Made by a program: the position numbers and the translations under genes. From NCBI GenBank assembly GCA_018287875.1, contig JAGVVL010000021.1, positions 868,001 through 932,000 on the forward strand: a stretch of 64,000 nucleotides of DNA, in the 5' to 3' direction. Position 1 is the first letter of the stretch, and every line of letters begins with the position of its first letter. The notes beneath the pieces are model-generated. The model saw only the letters and a program-made list of their open reading frames with translations, searched no databases and had not been told where the DNA came from. This document shows, in pieces, positions 1-13,200 of this stretch. The DNA comes from Nigrospora sphaerica (Eukaryota > Ascomycota > Sordariomycetes > Amphisphaeriales > Apiosporaceae).

Positions 1-399
1 AGAAGCAAAAGTAGGAAGCGGATGTAGCAGGACGTGGACGGGGTAAGGCGAGTCGAGTACGCAAGATCCGGTCGGCGCCCTATGAAACGAAGCACGGCCC
101 GAAGTAGCACCAGGCCATATCCGCCAACACACAACCACAAATAGCCAAGGAGCACGCGTCACAACCAACCCGATCTGGAACGGCCACGGCCCAGCCGGAA
201 GGGTCGTTCTGGCGTCGGGCACGGCGCCGCAGCCAAGCAGAATGCGAGCAGCAAACTAAGTTGTGCATAGGCCCCCATACGCGGCACCATGTCAACAATG
301 GCACTTGGTTGGTTAAGGCTGCGACGGAGATACTACTATGGAAAGAAACTGCGAAGGACAGGAGCGACGACAAACAGAAGCCTCGAAGCAGAGAAGCTG

Positions 400-840
400 T
401 TACAGAGGAAAGCTACTAGTGAAGCGACTGCCATGGGTGAATTGTGCCGCGGATAGAAATTTCTACGGATAGAAGTCGAAACCGACGAAAGCTGTGATAG
501 GTGAATGCTGCGATGGGGTGAATGTTGGCACGGATCGAAGTTGCGACGAACAGAAACTGCGAGGGGTTGATGGTGTTACCGACAGAAGCCAGTACGGACA
601 AAAGCTTCCACAGAAAGAAGCTCCTATAAAGGGACAGTACTATGTACTGAAACTGCCACGGGTAGACGTTGCCAAAGATAGAAGTTGCTGCGGACAGAAG
701 CTGTGACAAGCAGAAGCTGCCACGAGAAGAAGCGGCTACTGATGAAAGCAGCTGTAACAGGGTGGATGTTGGCACGGATAGAAGCTGGTACGGATAGAGG
801 CTACGACTGGAGAAGCTGCCACAAGCACGCAGAGCCGCGG
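400..840 (+). repeat. Degenerate 15-18-base minisatellite
   Basis: A core resembling gatagaagctgcyacgga recurs with small length changes, for example near 525, 575, 677, 705, 720, 775, 790 and 810. Units vary by substitution and by 1-3 base indels, so this is an old, degenerate tandem array rather than a clean satellite. No coding potential is claimed. Confidence 0.65.
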
Positions 841-1683
841 AAGGAAGTATGGTGCGAATCGCAGAGCTGATCGAGAGTACGTGCGCCCAGCCGGTTCAAT
901 ACCAGCGCCTTGCCCATCGCGTGCGGGGCGAAAGGATCTTTTGGATCCGAGTGACGGAAAGCTCCCACAGCGTCGACACTGCAGCAAGGCACAAGGGACG
1001 AAACAGGCAAAGTAAGAAAAGGAGGAGTCGACAACGGAGCTTCTACAGGGAGAGGCTACGGCAGACAGAAGCTACGATTAAAAGGCGCTGCTATAGACAG
1101 AAGCCGCTCCTTTCCTGGCCCGTCGAGGGAAGGATGTTACGGCCTGAGCCAAGTATCCGGAAACGGATACTAGCACATATAGAAGGAACTAAGATGGAGC
1201 AGGAAGCGGGCAAAGCAGGCAGTGAACGAAGTAGAGAGCGGAAGAAGCAGTAAGCAGTCGAAGCAGGAAGTGGGCGAAACAGGAAGAGCCGAGTACGCAA
1301 GATCCGGTCGACGTCCTAGAAAAACGCAACACGCCCAGAAGTGACACGAGATTCCATCGGCGGCACTGCCCTAAAAGCTCCGAACACAGCTAGAGACAGC
1401 CAAGATCACGCGTCGCAACAGATCCGATCCAGAACGGTTGCAAAGGGCCGTACATGGGGCAGTATCGGAACCTGGGGTCAGACACGGCGCGGTGCAAAAG
1501 CAGCATGTCAGCAGGAACCAGGCGAAGTAGGAAGCAGGAACTAGTCGAAGCAGGAAGCGGACGAGGTAGGAACCAGACGAAGCAGAAGAGTCGAATACAC
1601 CGGAGCTGACCAACGCCCCTAAGAAAAGGAGCAGACCAAGAAGTAGCACCAGCTCATATCTGTCGCTGTCCCAAGAGCGCCAA

Positions 1684-2090
1684 ACACACGCATCACAATA
1701 GACCCGACCCAGAACGGCTACGATCAATCCGGCAGGGGCGTACGCAGGGCGCAGATCGCGAGGTGGCTCCGGACATGGCGCACAAGCAGTATCACGGTTA
1801 CGTAAGGCGCATAGGAGGCGCCCTCGAGGTCGGATATATCGCCCAGGTCGAGGAAGCCCGATGCTTCCAGCGTCATCTTCTGACGGCCCCTGCGATGATG
1901 GGTCCCGAAGGCGCTGGCCACAGCCTTATTGAGCTTGACTGCATTCCCAGCGAGCCGCACCGTTCTTCCGCTTTCTAGCTGCTGGCACTACTTGGCACAA
2001 GGCAACGTGTTCGCTCCCGTCCGACGGCAGCTCGTGCATCACATCCTCGCCGCGAAGGTAGCCAAAGATGCCGACCGGGAGCTCATACCG
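1684..2090 (+). repeat. Block copy 1 of a diverged direct duplication
   Basis: This block aligns with 2597-3020 in the same orientation, including long near-identical stretches such as ttctgacggcccctgcgatg (about 1888) and tcctcgccgcga (about 2044). The spacing between copies is about 913 bases. On the minus strand both copies keep a similar frame (residue strings such as HHRRGRQ and EASGFL-LGDISDL). A decayed coding sequence may therefore lie behind it, but I do not recognise the family. Confidence 0.7.
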
Positions 2091-2264
2091 TGCCGAAACT
2101 GGAGCAAGGCATAAGGGACGACACAGGCGAAGCAAGAAAAGGAGCCGTCGCAGCAACAGAGCCCTCCAAAACGATCGTCAAGCAGGAGCCGACCCAGGTG
2201 GCATGCGCGAGATGGTATGTTTTGGGCTTAGGACGGAAAGCTGATACTGGCATATGCAGGAGGA

Positions 2265-2545
2265 TCTAAGGTGAAGAAGGAAACGGACGAAGAAGGAAGC
2301 GGACAAAGAGGGAAGCGGGTGGAGCAGGAGCGGATGGAGTGGGAGCAGCCGAAGCAGGAAGAAGACAAAGTAGGAACAAGACGAAGAAGGAAGCGGAAGA
2401 AGGAGGGCGGGCGAAGCAGAAAGTGAACGAAGCAGGACGGGCGAGACGAAGTACGAAATAGGAACTAGTTGAAGAAGGAAGCGGACGAGGCAGGAACCAG
2501 ACGAAGCAGGGAGCAAGGAGTGGTCGAGGCAGGAAGTTGCCCCAG
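2265..2545 (+). repeat. GA-rich degenerate minisatellite (ggaagcggacgaagca-like)
   Basis: About 280 bases are composed almost wholly of variants of a 14-17-base core, ggaagcggacgaagca. Similar shorter runs occur at about 1-60, 1195-1280 and 1500-1600. The purine strand is the plus strand throughout. The long minus-strand frame rich in Leu, Pro and Ser across this stretch is a by-product of the repeat. Confidence 0.65.
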
Positions 2546-2596
2546 GTCACACCCGTCGCTATCCTAAGAATGCCAAACACTGCCAGAAACAGCCAA

Positions 2597-3020
2597 AAAT
2601 GCGAATCACAGTAGATCCGATCCAGGACGGCCACGACCAATCCGGCAGGGCCATACGCGGGGCGCAGATCGCGAGCTGGCATCGGACACGGCGTATAAGC
2701 AGTGTCGCGGTTACGTAAGGTGCACAGGAGGCGTTGTCCAGGTCAGATATATCACCCAGCTCGAGGAAGCCCGATGCCTCCCGCGCCATGTTCTGACGGC
2801 CCCTGCGATGATGGGCCCCGAAGGCGCTGGCCACGGCCTTGTTGTGCTTGACTGCACCCCCAGCAATCCGCCCCGTTCTTCTACTTTTCCCATTGGCTCA
2901 TGGTGACCCAGCGCCCTGATACTGGTTGGTACAAGGCAGAGTGCTCGCCACGTCTGACGGCAGGTCGTGCATCACGTCCTCGCCGCGAGGGTAGCCGAAG
3001 GGGCCGACTGGGTAGGGCCA
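2597..3020 (+). repeat. Block copy 2 of the diverged direct duplication
   Basis: Second copy of the block at 1684-2090, with scattered substitutions and short indels. The shared minus-strand frame (SAFGAHHRRGRQ, EASGFLELGDISDL) is better preserved than the surrounding sequence. Two more distant relatives of the block's first part lie at about 41-190 and 1281-1445. Confidence 0.7.
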
Positions 3021-3820
3021 GGGCACGTCGGTTATGAAGCAGTCCACCCTGCCGAGGATATGGCAATGGAGCGGATCGTTATGTATATCATCGGCCGTGG
3101 GTGCTAGATCCAGAATCAGGTGTAATCACTGTAGGAGCGGAGGCTGTTCGTGTGCGTGTGCTTCGGCGAGGGCGGCTCGTCAGCCGCGGGTAGTCGGCTG
3201 GCGGGCGCTTGGTCTCGCCGTCGGCTACCGTGATGGGATGTGGCGGGCGGAGGGGAGGTCATGCTCGCGCTCGTAGCCGCGCGTGAGCATCGTATCGGAG
3301 AGGGCCGCTGCTTGTCGACCGGTAAAGCGTTGGATTTGTTTAGATGTGGCACAAATGGCCGGCATTGTTGAGGCTGACTGACGGGGTTAGGCTGCATCGC
3401 CGGGACCCCACGCGGGTACGTAGTCTACCCGCGGTCGCGTACGGGGCGATTGACAGCGGCATCCCTCGCGCCACTACCCATTGCGTGAGCCGGCCAGCCT
3501 CAAAGTAGACAGTTATGGAGCGAAATACACGAATTCCCCAGCGCCAAGCGAGCCTGCCCCCGCTTGCTGCCATGACCAGTGAGAAGAAATATTTCGTATA
3601 GTCCAGTCACATCTGCATTGTACCTATAGCGCAGCGCACAACTAATATATAGTATCAACCTGGTAGGCGTTGCACACTGGGGTTATGGAGGGTTCGCGAC
3701 GCTCATCCGAGCTCGCCATCCGCAGCCGTGTTCGACGTGGTCCGGGCGCGCTCCTCATTGTGGGCGCCAAACCCAGCATCCCCAGTCTGCCCCGAATAGT
3801 CTCGCTTCCGGTACAGGTAC

Positions 3821-6800
3821 GGTGTGCTTTGGCGGGCTGCTCCCACCTCGGCGGGCTCAAAGCGAGGTCGCTGCAGCTCCGGCAAGCGATGCGGGCTTGT
3901 GAAAAAGCTTCCGATACGTGACAACAAGGCCCAAGGTGCGCGAACTCGAAGCCAGTCTGCCGCTGGTGTGAACCTCGTGGGCCGGCGATCCGCCCACCGG
4001 AAGACTGCTACGTGGTCCAACACGACAAAAGCAGTTGCCAAGAAATACTCCTGTTTTCTTCAATGGCACAGAAACGGACTAAAACTTGATTTGGCTAGCT
4101 AACAACGACCATCTATCCAGCCAGGGAGCGCGCTCTTCCTCGGAGGCGCCTGACGACAGGCCTACCTTCGCCGGTGCCAGGCGACCTACTCGGGCGGCCT
4201 GGCCTTGCACGGTATGTGAGATGCGTTTTTGGATGCACCGAGGGGCCCTTGGTGGCCACGCCTTGCACGCACGGCGGCCTCGTTGGCGACTAAACGACGT
4301 ATGCCGAAGACAGGCGGCGTACCGAGCAGAAACAGGCGGGAGCACGAGACGGAGTGGACTGCCAGGGCGTCTCCTGCGGCGAAGACATCCGTTTACGCTC
4401 CTGTTTCTAATCCCATGTGCCCGTGGCTGGGGTTCCCAGGATCATGCAACGATCCTAATGATGCAAACCTGGCCTACCGGCCTCCGGCTCCCTGGCGCTA
4501 GCGATCGCCAGCGTGCCCCCACTGACGGACCGACGGTCTTGCAGTCATACGCTTATCTCCTCTCTGTCAAGCCATGCTGGAATAAGGGAGGTGGAGACCC
4601 AGTGCTAACATGAAAGGTTTGACATCTTGTTCCCAGATTTAGAGGCCACTGCAGCATCCAAAAGGCGATCTAGGGAAGTACGGTGGTGGTCGTGTTCCTC
4701 TGCAGGGCTTTCCGGCCTGGGGAGTCCCGAGGCGACTCCTACCCGCTCCGTCTCGGCCGTCGGCATCAGGCTCGTCTGGTGCTGACCGTCCGACGTGCCG
4801 GCCGAGGGCCCAACGGTATGTGACAAGGAGCTCGACGGGATGGGCCCTGTGCCTATTCGAGTAAGTGTCCCGCAGTGCCAACCCGACGCGCGCCCACGCA
4901 CCGGGCCTGCGACCGCCTGGGGACTGGGGGCGACCGACGGGCACCGACGTCCAGAGGGAGGGGACTGGAAGTTATTTCCGGTGCCCGGTGGAGCAGTCGG
5001 GGCTTTGGGTTGGCATCGTTCGTGAGATACGGCAGTATTCGTCTTCGTGCGGACAGGTGGCTGTGAAGCGTGTGCTGCTCACAGGCATCGGCCATCGACG
5101 TGTTCAGCGACCGATGTGTACCCTATCTTCGCGGTTCTGTGTCGCACTATCTACAATGTCGAGGGGCTCGGGCCCCTCCTCGGTCGGTACGATGGGTTTG
5201 CCCGGCTCGCTGGGCCATGCCCGCACGAAACCGGCATAGGCCGAGGACATACTTCATTGAATAGTGGTTTGGGAGGCGGTGCGGTCGTCGACACGGGATG
5301 AGCAGCTTGGAGCATCTGTGTTCCCGGTCGCCATGGGGAAGAAAAACACGGAAATCGAGGTATCGAGTAGGAGTTGACTAGGGACTACGAGGTGGGATGG
5401 GTGGATGGACACTGGTACAAGGGCCTGGATCTACACTTCGTTGAGGCGGCGTCTTGAGAGGGTGGGAGACGCGTCATACCAGCCGGAGCTTTCCACTTTC
5501 TGCAGCGCTGTGCCCGGTCCCAACGCAGGTCGTGTAGCCTTTGCCCTGCGTATTCGGCACCGATGTTCGTAGTTCGTGCCAAACAGCTCGTGGTTCGGGG
5601 GATGGAAAGACAGCCTGCCATCGTCACGAGGGGCAATCCAGGCAGCCTTGCTTCTCCGCCAGTCACAGCAGTGGAGCACGAACCAGTAGGTCGAATGGCC
5701 GAGAAGAGGCAAGACCGGCGCACGCCCGCAGACCACGGCCGCCGGCGCGACTGGAGCACCTGAACCAAAGAGTGTCCGGCAGGGCGGCCTGCGACGGATG
5801 CACCGCAGGCAAGCGAAGCCAGTCGCAGGACCGGCTGTCCGCTGTCGACGGGCCACGGCCGACGAACCTGGTTTGCCATGCGCCGGCTGGCGACCGCTCT
5901 GCCGGGCGTGGCACCCGGGCTCACGCCCGTACATCTACGGCCCCTGCTTGGGGACACTTCCAGCCGAGCCACAAGAGCCGAAGTCCAAGGGCCATGTCTT
6001 TGGCACGCATGGACCGATGCCGTCCGGCATTAGGAGACCCGACAGCTCAACCTCGAGAAGTGGACCAGTGGCCAGCAGCCGTGACGAGACCCAACAAACG
6101 CGCTGGTCGTGCTTTTGGCCTGCGATGCCAAAAGGTCGCGTCTGGGCCAGCACGTAACGTTACGCGCGCGAAGACAACACCAGTCCTCTGTAAAGCGGAT
6201 CGGACAGCTGCCAAGCTGGCGAGCTCGTCCCCGTCTTCGGATCCAAGCGATGCCGTCTGGGTGGTGCGACGTCGGCGGCTCCGGGCTGGGACGGGGTGGG
6301 GACGACGGCGGTTCCTCAGCCGTGGACGTGGTGAGTCAGATCGAAAGGAGGGCCGCTTCGACCGTTCGGTTGGTTCACTTCGCCTAGAAAATTGGGGGGA
6401 GGGGGAGGCAGCATGGATGATACCGGAGTAGATTATGGTTGCCTTCGACCCGCGAGTGAATCGCCCGGGACGTCATCTCCCATTCGCTGCGTCGACATCC
6501 GTACGCCTCCTGGCCAGCTGGTGGCTTCCGCGTTACGCCAGGATTAACCCGTTCGTCATAAAAACGCCGGCATGGCCAGGCTCGCCGGAGAACCTACAAA
6601 GTCCCTAGGCTCGTCTCACCAGCCGTAGAGTAGGGGACCGGGGTTAAGCGGGGCCTAACAGGAGCACGAAATGGCGAGGCTTCCTGGCATGGCGAGGCAA
6701 CCCGGCCGAAGAGAGCGGTTCACCCACGGGCCAGTGGAACCCCGCGGAAGAGCACGCGAAATGGGCGCGCTAGGCCGCGACTTTCAGGTCCAGCAGGACC

Positions 6801-9800
6801 AGCTTAGCTGTAACGTCCAGAGGACTTCAATTGTTACCACACTCTGCCCCCGTTCCACACTCCGCCCCCGTTTCCTATTCCCAGCCTGGAGCCCTTCCTG
6901 GGGCCCCCTGCGGCAACGTCGATGCTTCTTCGCGTCACCGCCTCCGACGTCGCCGCCCTGCGCTCCGCAGTGGGACTCGAGATGAAAAGTCTACTCTCGT
7001 CCGTACGACGGCCGGCACGCCTCCCGAATCCCCACCGGCAGTTCGATACCATCGGACAGGACGCGGCCATCTTGGTTGCGAGAGAAGCACAGTATGTCCG
7101 GCAGGGCGACGCGGGCCAACAAGGTGCGCGCTGGCCGGCGAAACAAGTCTCGGAGGTGCGCTGCACGTCCGTCGAGAAGAGAGGGTGGACTTATCGAGCC
7201 CTATGGCGCCACAATAGGACAGAGGCGTTCCCATACTCGCTCGGTCTGAGGCAGGTATACTCTCTTCGCACACAAAGCCCACTACGCGGCCGGCTGGGCA
7301 GGAAGGAGGCGTCTGCCAAGTACTGGCGATTCACGATGGGCCGGCCGTGGGACGACTTTCCTCAGTTCGTTACGGAGCTGCTTGTGGGTAGGCGCACAGC
7401 CCCGTGTGCGTTCGTGAGTTGGTTGCTTCGCCCCATGGAGCATGGACTCTCTCAGCCTGTCTCTCCCTGGCGCCAAAACGAAAGGTTCGTCATTTCCAGT
7501 CACCCCAGCGGCGCCTCTCGAAGAACCCGGACAGCCAGCCACTTCGACGACACAGACGGGCCACCTCCTGCGGAGAGGCCGCCTGAAGGGTGCGTCCTCA
7601 ACGGCATGGGCGTCGATGCACAGTTCGATGGCGCTGCGCACTCATCGCCCCACGGCGGGCAAGGCCTCGCGTGTCTGTATCGCCTACGGCAGTCGCCGTT
7701 CCGCCGAGGCCCCCAATGCTGGCGAGTGCGCGGGTTCTTGGAACCCGCTGTCGCACATGCCATTAATAGGGCCACCGTTGCGATACTGCGTCCGAGGTGA
7801 AGTGAATATTGCCCCGAGGCACAATCCTCAGGCACACACTTCGTACTTGAAAATGATAGTGGCCCCTGCGTGACCTGTCCTCGAACCCAGACCCCACCTC
7901 GTTGTCAAACTTTTCGATACCATCGTTCAGCCTCTGCGGCCGTTGGCGGCAAAGCAATGTCTGGAGATAGCCGCGCCTGCTGCCGTGGCAAATCCCACCC
8001 ACCGGGCCGCGAGGGCGTAGGACATCGGGGGCAGCATTCCTCGACGATCGCCAAGCCTCCCAGGCCAAGCAGGCAGCGCGGCGTGCGATGCCAGACAGCC
8101 CGACCACCGGCTCCCCCACGCAGCCGATGGTGAGATCCGTCGCTTGGCGGCCGTAGCATCTGCCCTGCTGACCCTGCCGCTTTGGTTCCCCGGCCTTGCG
8201 GGCAACGACGTATCGTAAAGACCGCCACATGCCGTCTTGGCCGGATGGTCCTTGGCAGACGTGCTCGAGACGGGCTCGGTATTGGGCCCCCGGCGCCGTT
8301 CTTCCCTTTCTCGCCGGGAGGCTTCGCCGTGGTCGGTCCACACCGTCGCCCCGTTCGTGTTCGTACGCAAGCCCGGAAGACGATATTTTCCTTCCGCCGG
8401 CGTCGACCTCAGTAGGCCCCGCGGTCCACGGATTCGGTGTTCGGGCGCGTCACGGCCGATCGATGCTTCTTATGCCCGCGATGCCGCCTGTCCCCGGGAG
8501 CCCGCGGCCGGTGGGCCGAAAGCCGGTATCTGGCTGACGGCTGTACGTTCCGAGCATCGCGTGACTGTGTGGGCCCTTCCGCCCCTTGGCTCGGCCAGGG
8601 TACGCGAGCGTAGTAGGACTCGGCCCATGCACTCTCCGAAATTATACGGCCTCCCCGCTCGTGGTGGTGGCGTACTCTGGGCCGCATGGGATCGCGAAAT
8701 GCAATCGCCGCGTACTGAGTTTTCCTCCTTGCGTTCGCGTGCGATTCGCTGGACGCGGCCGGTCCTGCTAAAGAGCACAGAAACAACATCACGGCATCCT
8801 CCCTCGCCGGCTCGTAGGTTGTCGCTTCACACCTTCGTGCGCGTTCCTCGGGCGAGCCCTGCGCGCGGGGACATGCCAGGGGTTGGTTTCGCAGGGCGTC
8901 TTTGGTTCACCGGTGTCCGCCGCCTGTCGTCCTGCCGCTAAACACGGGTCTGGTCCGGGCGAATCGCGTGGGATCGGGTCGGGATGGCTTGGGTGTGCCA
9001 AGTGGCGGCTGAGCGAGTACGCGGTCGAGCTCGTTCTCGGCAATATCACTGATGGCGTCCAGGTGCTTCTCACGATCCCTCCCCTCGCCTGGGCAAACGC
9101 GTCTTAGACAGGCCCTTGAAACATGGTCAACCATTGACCGTGCGAGGCCTGCGACCTGGCGGTGTTGAATGGAGCCCACCTCTGTTTTGCCATGGTTCCA
9201 TTTTTCGGCGTACCGTCCTCCTGGTGCCACGTGGGAACCCAAACCCCCGACGTTGCGATGCAGCGAGCGGGCGCTACCGCCGACGGTCCTTCGTCCGTCG
9301 ACCAAATTTGCCGAGGAAACGAGGCATGTTAGATAATATTCGACTCCCCCGCCTTCAAGATCCCCATTTCAAGTCTGGCTGTTACCGTCCGGTCCGACTC
9401 GACATTCGATAGCGGGTAGCCGACGGCCGACCGAGGGGCAGTCAGGAGACGAGCCAGTAGCGCATGGTCTCGCAACGATAGAAATATCCGGTTCACCCAT
9501 CATCCGCTGCTCCAGGCGCTGGCCTCTGGGGTTGTTGGCGTGCGCGACGTTCTTCTCGGCTTCGGGGTTGCCGTAGATGGACACGACGGGGCCGGCCGTG
9601 GTATCTCCATGGTGGTCCGAGTCGGTGTGCGCGTCGCGTCCAGCGCCCAAGCCCTTGTCCAGGCCAGCGGCCGGGGCACGGCTGCGTAGTCGAGCCACCA
9701 CGACGGGCTGCTCGTCGGCTGGTATGATCGGCTTCACGTGCGCGGAGGATCCTGTCAGCGGACGGCCGAAGTGCGAATTGTTCAAGAGCGCAAACCAGCC

Positions 9801-12800
9801 CGTCCGGTCGGTGCGGCCTGGCCTCGTGAACGATGCGCCGCCATTTCTATGCTCGCGCGCGCGGGGAGGGGGTTACTTACTGGTGTGCCGGGGACGTCGC
9901 CCTGCGTGTTGTTCCAAACGCACGGAGCGCTCTCCCAGAACCTGTCCTGCTGTTTGCCGGGGCCATGGGTTCGCTCGGGCTGGCAGAACCCAGACGTTCG
10001 ACGTCGGCACAGCATCCTTTGCGGCCGCCACCTCCACCAGGAGTGTGCGTTGTCGAGTATTATAAGTTGGGTGATTTGGGCGTCGGCCCTGTCTAGGCGT
10101 TGGCTCTGCCTGGGCGTGGGTCCTGTCTAGGCGTTGGTCCTGCCAGGAAATCAGCTATAGGGCGGCAGGACGCGACGCGGCAACGCCTCGAGCTGGTGCT
10201 TCAACGGATGGCCCCGCCCGCATTCGGGCTCCGTCGTGGCAACACCCCGGCTGGCGATGATACACCCACCACCGGCCTACTGCCCGGTATGTCCCCCGAG
10301 GCTTCGTTCTCGGCGGCTTCTAGCGTCCTCGGAGCCCCTTGCCCGCTTGGGCGGGCGATGCTGTCGTTCGGTCGGATAGGAATGGTACTACGGAACATGT
10401 GGGAAGACGGTTAGGCTACGGGCAGACACCGCGCCGGGCTGGTCAGGTGGGGAATCCCTCTCTGATCGGGTTCCGGCAAACGACGCAGAATGCCCACCAC
10501 GGGCTTCTCTTTAACGCGACACCTCGCTTCACAGAACCCAACTCACTGCCACCATCGGGTACAGCGTCTGCCGGTCTCTGGGCAGAACCTCGCTAGTGCT
10601 AACCGTCGCTCGGGCGCCACGGGGGCGCTTACAACTAAACAGAAACCGTCCCCTAACCACGCCCACCAGAACGTCGACGCGCCGCCGACTCCCTGGAGGG
10701 CCTCGAGGCATTCTGTCCTTCGCACTCCTGCCGCGCCGACACACGAGACATCCGTACCCCCGGGGCCTTCATCATCCGTCGACGAACGTACCACCCGAGG
10801 CGCCCCGCCCCGTCTCTGTCGAGCCGTCTTCGATCGGCCTTGAAGCTTCTGCAGCGGCCTTCGTTCGCCGTAGGCGACGGGACCCAAAGAGCAGGAGGGC
10901 CTGGGGTTTCGTCCGGCGTCGAAACCCCGAACAACGAGAACGGATGGCGACTAAGACGCCTTAACAACCGCGGCGCATCGATGAGGGGGTCATACGATCG
11001 ATGACCATCCCCTGTAGGCTGGTCGGGGCTAGAGAAAGCATTCAAATCCAGAGGTAGCACGGTTCTCACACAGTCATTCGGGTGTTCTTCGACATCGCTA
11101 GGGAAGCGGTCATCGACGCGCCGGTATTCTACGACCAAGTACGCCTAATCAAGCGCACCCTGGCTGCATCCCACTCCCCCTCCGGTGCACACGGACGACG
11201 GTCATGGAATCGAGTACGGCCGCAACCTCTGGCATTACCATGGCTTTGTTGGAGCGGCTGCCGGAACCACCGAAGCCACCGGCCGCGATCACCGGCACAC
11301 GAATGTGTAAGAACGAAATCGAAGGCGGTCTCGTACCAGGCGGCGTTCCCGTAGGAGTGCATCGCTCTTTCGATGGATGGGCCGGGCCGCATAGCTATGC
11401 TCGCGTAACGCCTCGGCGAGCCGCCGGCCGAGCCTGCGCACACATGCGGTGCTCCTCCGATACCTCCCATCGCACAACGCTCGGCCCCGTGCCGGATCTA
11501 AACCCGTTTATTCCATTTTCGGGGGCAATAGACGGCATAGGCCGAACGATCGTAGTATAGCTCGGGCGCGTCTTACTACATGGGAACGCATGGAGAGAAG
11601 AAAACGAGGTCTTGTTCCGATCGGTTCCCACGGGGGCGCGTAAGGCACCGTCTTCGTCGCTCACGTACAAGCCCGAGTGCATTCCCGAATCCATCGCGTG
11701 CTCGAAACTACCCGGGCAGGAGAATAAGGAGGGTGCCGAACGACTGAGTATGGTTACGTGCGCCCCGTGCACTAGCCTGGTCCCTCGGAGAAGAAAGGCA
11801 CGAGACGGCTTGTCTTCGTCGACGCCCCAATGCTAGCAAAGCCCCGAAAAGGAGAGGAAGACGACGATGCGAGGCCTCCTTGCAGGGCGTCTTCCAGTGG
11901 CGCACCATATCCCTTGCGGGGCTCCCGTACTCGGCGAGTGACTATCGTGCCATCCCGATGAAGTTCAAATTCCTTGGGAACAAGAGCAAGTTGCTACTTC
12001 AACCCTACCATCGTCCCCGCCACTCCCCGTATGCACGCCGCCAATTTGTGGTCGTCATGCCCTGGTCTCTGCGGTGCCGATAACTGCGTATGTCCTTCCA
12101 GTCCGTACCACGTTCCGAAGGAGCATTGTTGTTGGCATAGGGCCGACCTCGGCTGAACGCCAGCCGCTACCTCTCCCCGACTCGGTGTGCGCCAGCGGCC
12201 CCGAACCGTGATAGAGCTACTACGCAACGGCTCTCCTGACTTTACCATTGGATTCGCTGCGAGATGATACCGGCTCTGGACCTATAGACCCGGCCTGAGT
12301 TTAACGGTTCACCCCTGATGTTTCATCGGCTTCGTCGTACCGATCATCCAATCGACTGCCGATGCCCTACATGCACCGCTTTCCCCTCCGGTACGCGCAG
12401 TCCGCCTCTGGCCTTGCGGATAGAAGCCTGGAGCACCAGCTGGCCAAGTGCTGCGCTTTGGGAACGTGGCGCGCACGGCCGGTTAGACACGAGCCGGTGA
12501 CAAATCTGGTATATACTAGCAGCGGTCGTCTCGTTTGGGCATGCCGCGCGGAAGGCAGCATTTGCTGTTCTCTGTGGCATTGACATCAGCTGCTACAAGG
12601 CTTGGGTTATGCGTGCTGTTGGAGGCCCGGTCTGTGGGGCCTATGCGCTTCTAATTCCGTGTTATTTGTACTGTGATACTGTCTGCATCGAGATCGTGAC
12701 GTCTGGTGGGACCCTCACCACGAAGCATGGTAACCGCTACCATATCTCGCGAATCGGGTTTTACATTCTTTGTCGCCTAAATCACGCAGCACGTCATCTA

Positions 12801-13195
12801 GAAGACGGTCTACTTATCGTCGAAATTCTTTTTGCAAAATCTTTGCATGCGTACAAACGGCACGCAGTGGCGTGGCGATCCCTTCTTACGGGCCGTACAC
12901 CACGGTTCGCCCCCTGTCGGCGATAAGGCCATGGCTTCTTCTTTGCGACCCCGTCCTTTGTGACGCAAGGGGCGAAGCTTCCCATCTCTGGGTACTGTGC
13001 ATTGATGTCCCAACGGGCAAGGGCGAGGGGTTTAGAAAGCAACTAAGAGTAAGTTAGCTTAGCCTTGGTACCAAGGCCGGGGGCGACAGCGACGACCAGC
13101 CCCGGCGCAGGACCGTTCGAGTGTCCCATACATCTGCCCAGTACCCCTAGCCTGCCGTAGTCTTCCATCGACATAATCATAAACGGGCGGTTTCG
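3821..13195. other. GC-rich outer arm sequence, no assignable gene
   Basis: The outer 9.4 kb of the left arm (mirrored at about 45872-55248) is GC-rich with long open frames on all six frames. Such frames are expected from composition, and they mutually overlap. None shows a family signature I can name. A minus-strand frame at 9369-9785 and one at 8907-9305 have a more protein-like residue mix, but they lack good start codons. A relic of decayed genes is possible. Nothing here is called as a gene. Confidence 0.5.
10079..10146 (+). repeat. 17-base tandem repeat, 4 units (left arm)
   Basis: Four consecutive 17-base units of the form ggcgttggtcctgtcta differ from each other by 2-4 bases. The array is followed by unique arm sequence. 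No coding role is evident. Confidence 0.75.
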
Positions 13196-13200
13196 CCTAC

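Larger units (their letters stand above)
1..3819. other. Repeat-rich mosaic without recognisable genes
   Basis: The first 3.8 kb contains no ORF I can assign to a family. It is built from GA-rich degenerate minisatellite stretches alternating with diverged copies of a longer block. Long open frames occur on both strands, but they follow from biased composition and from the low number of stops in GA repeats. The bases 3021-3819 next to the palindrome show no repeat and no credible gene. The character (duplicated blocks, degenerate satellites, absence of genes) is what subtelomeric or other rapidly evolving fungal regions look like. That placement is inference, since no telomere repeat is seen at the window start. 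Confidence 0.6.

Noticed and set aside
1..60. A telomere end
   Set aside because: No TTAGGG-type array is present at either window edge.
4086..12926. Long open frames on both strands of the arms (up to about 290 codons)
   Set aside because: They overlap each other on several frames, often start at non-ATG codons, and have the Arg/Pro/Gly/Ala composition expected from GC-rich non-coding sequence. No family motif is present.
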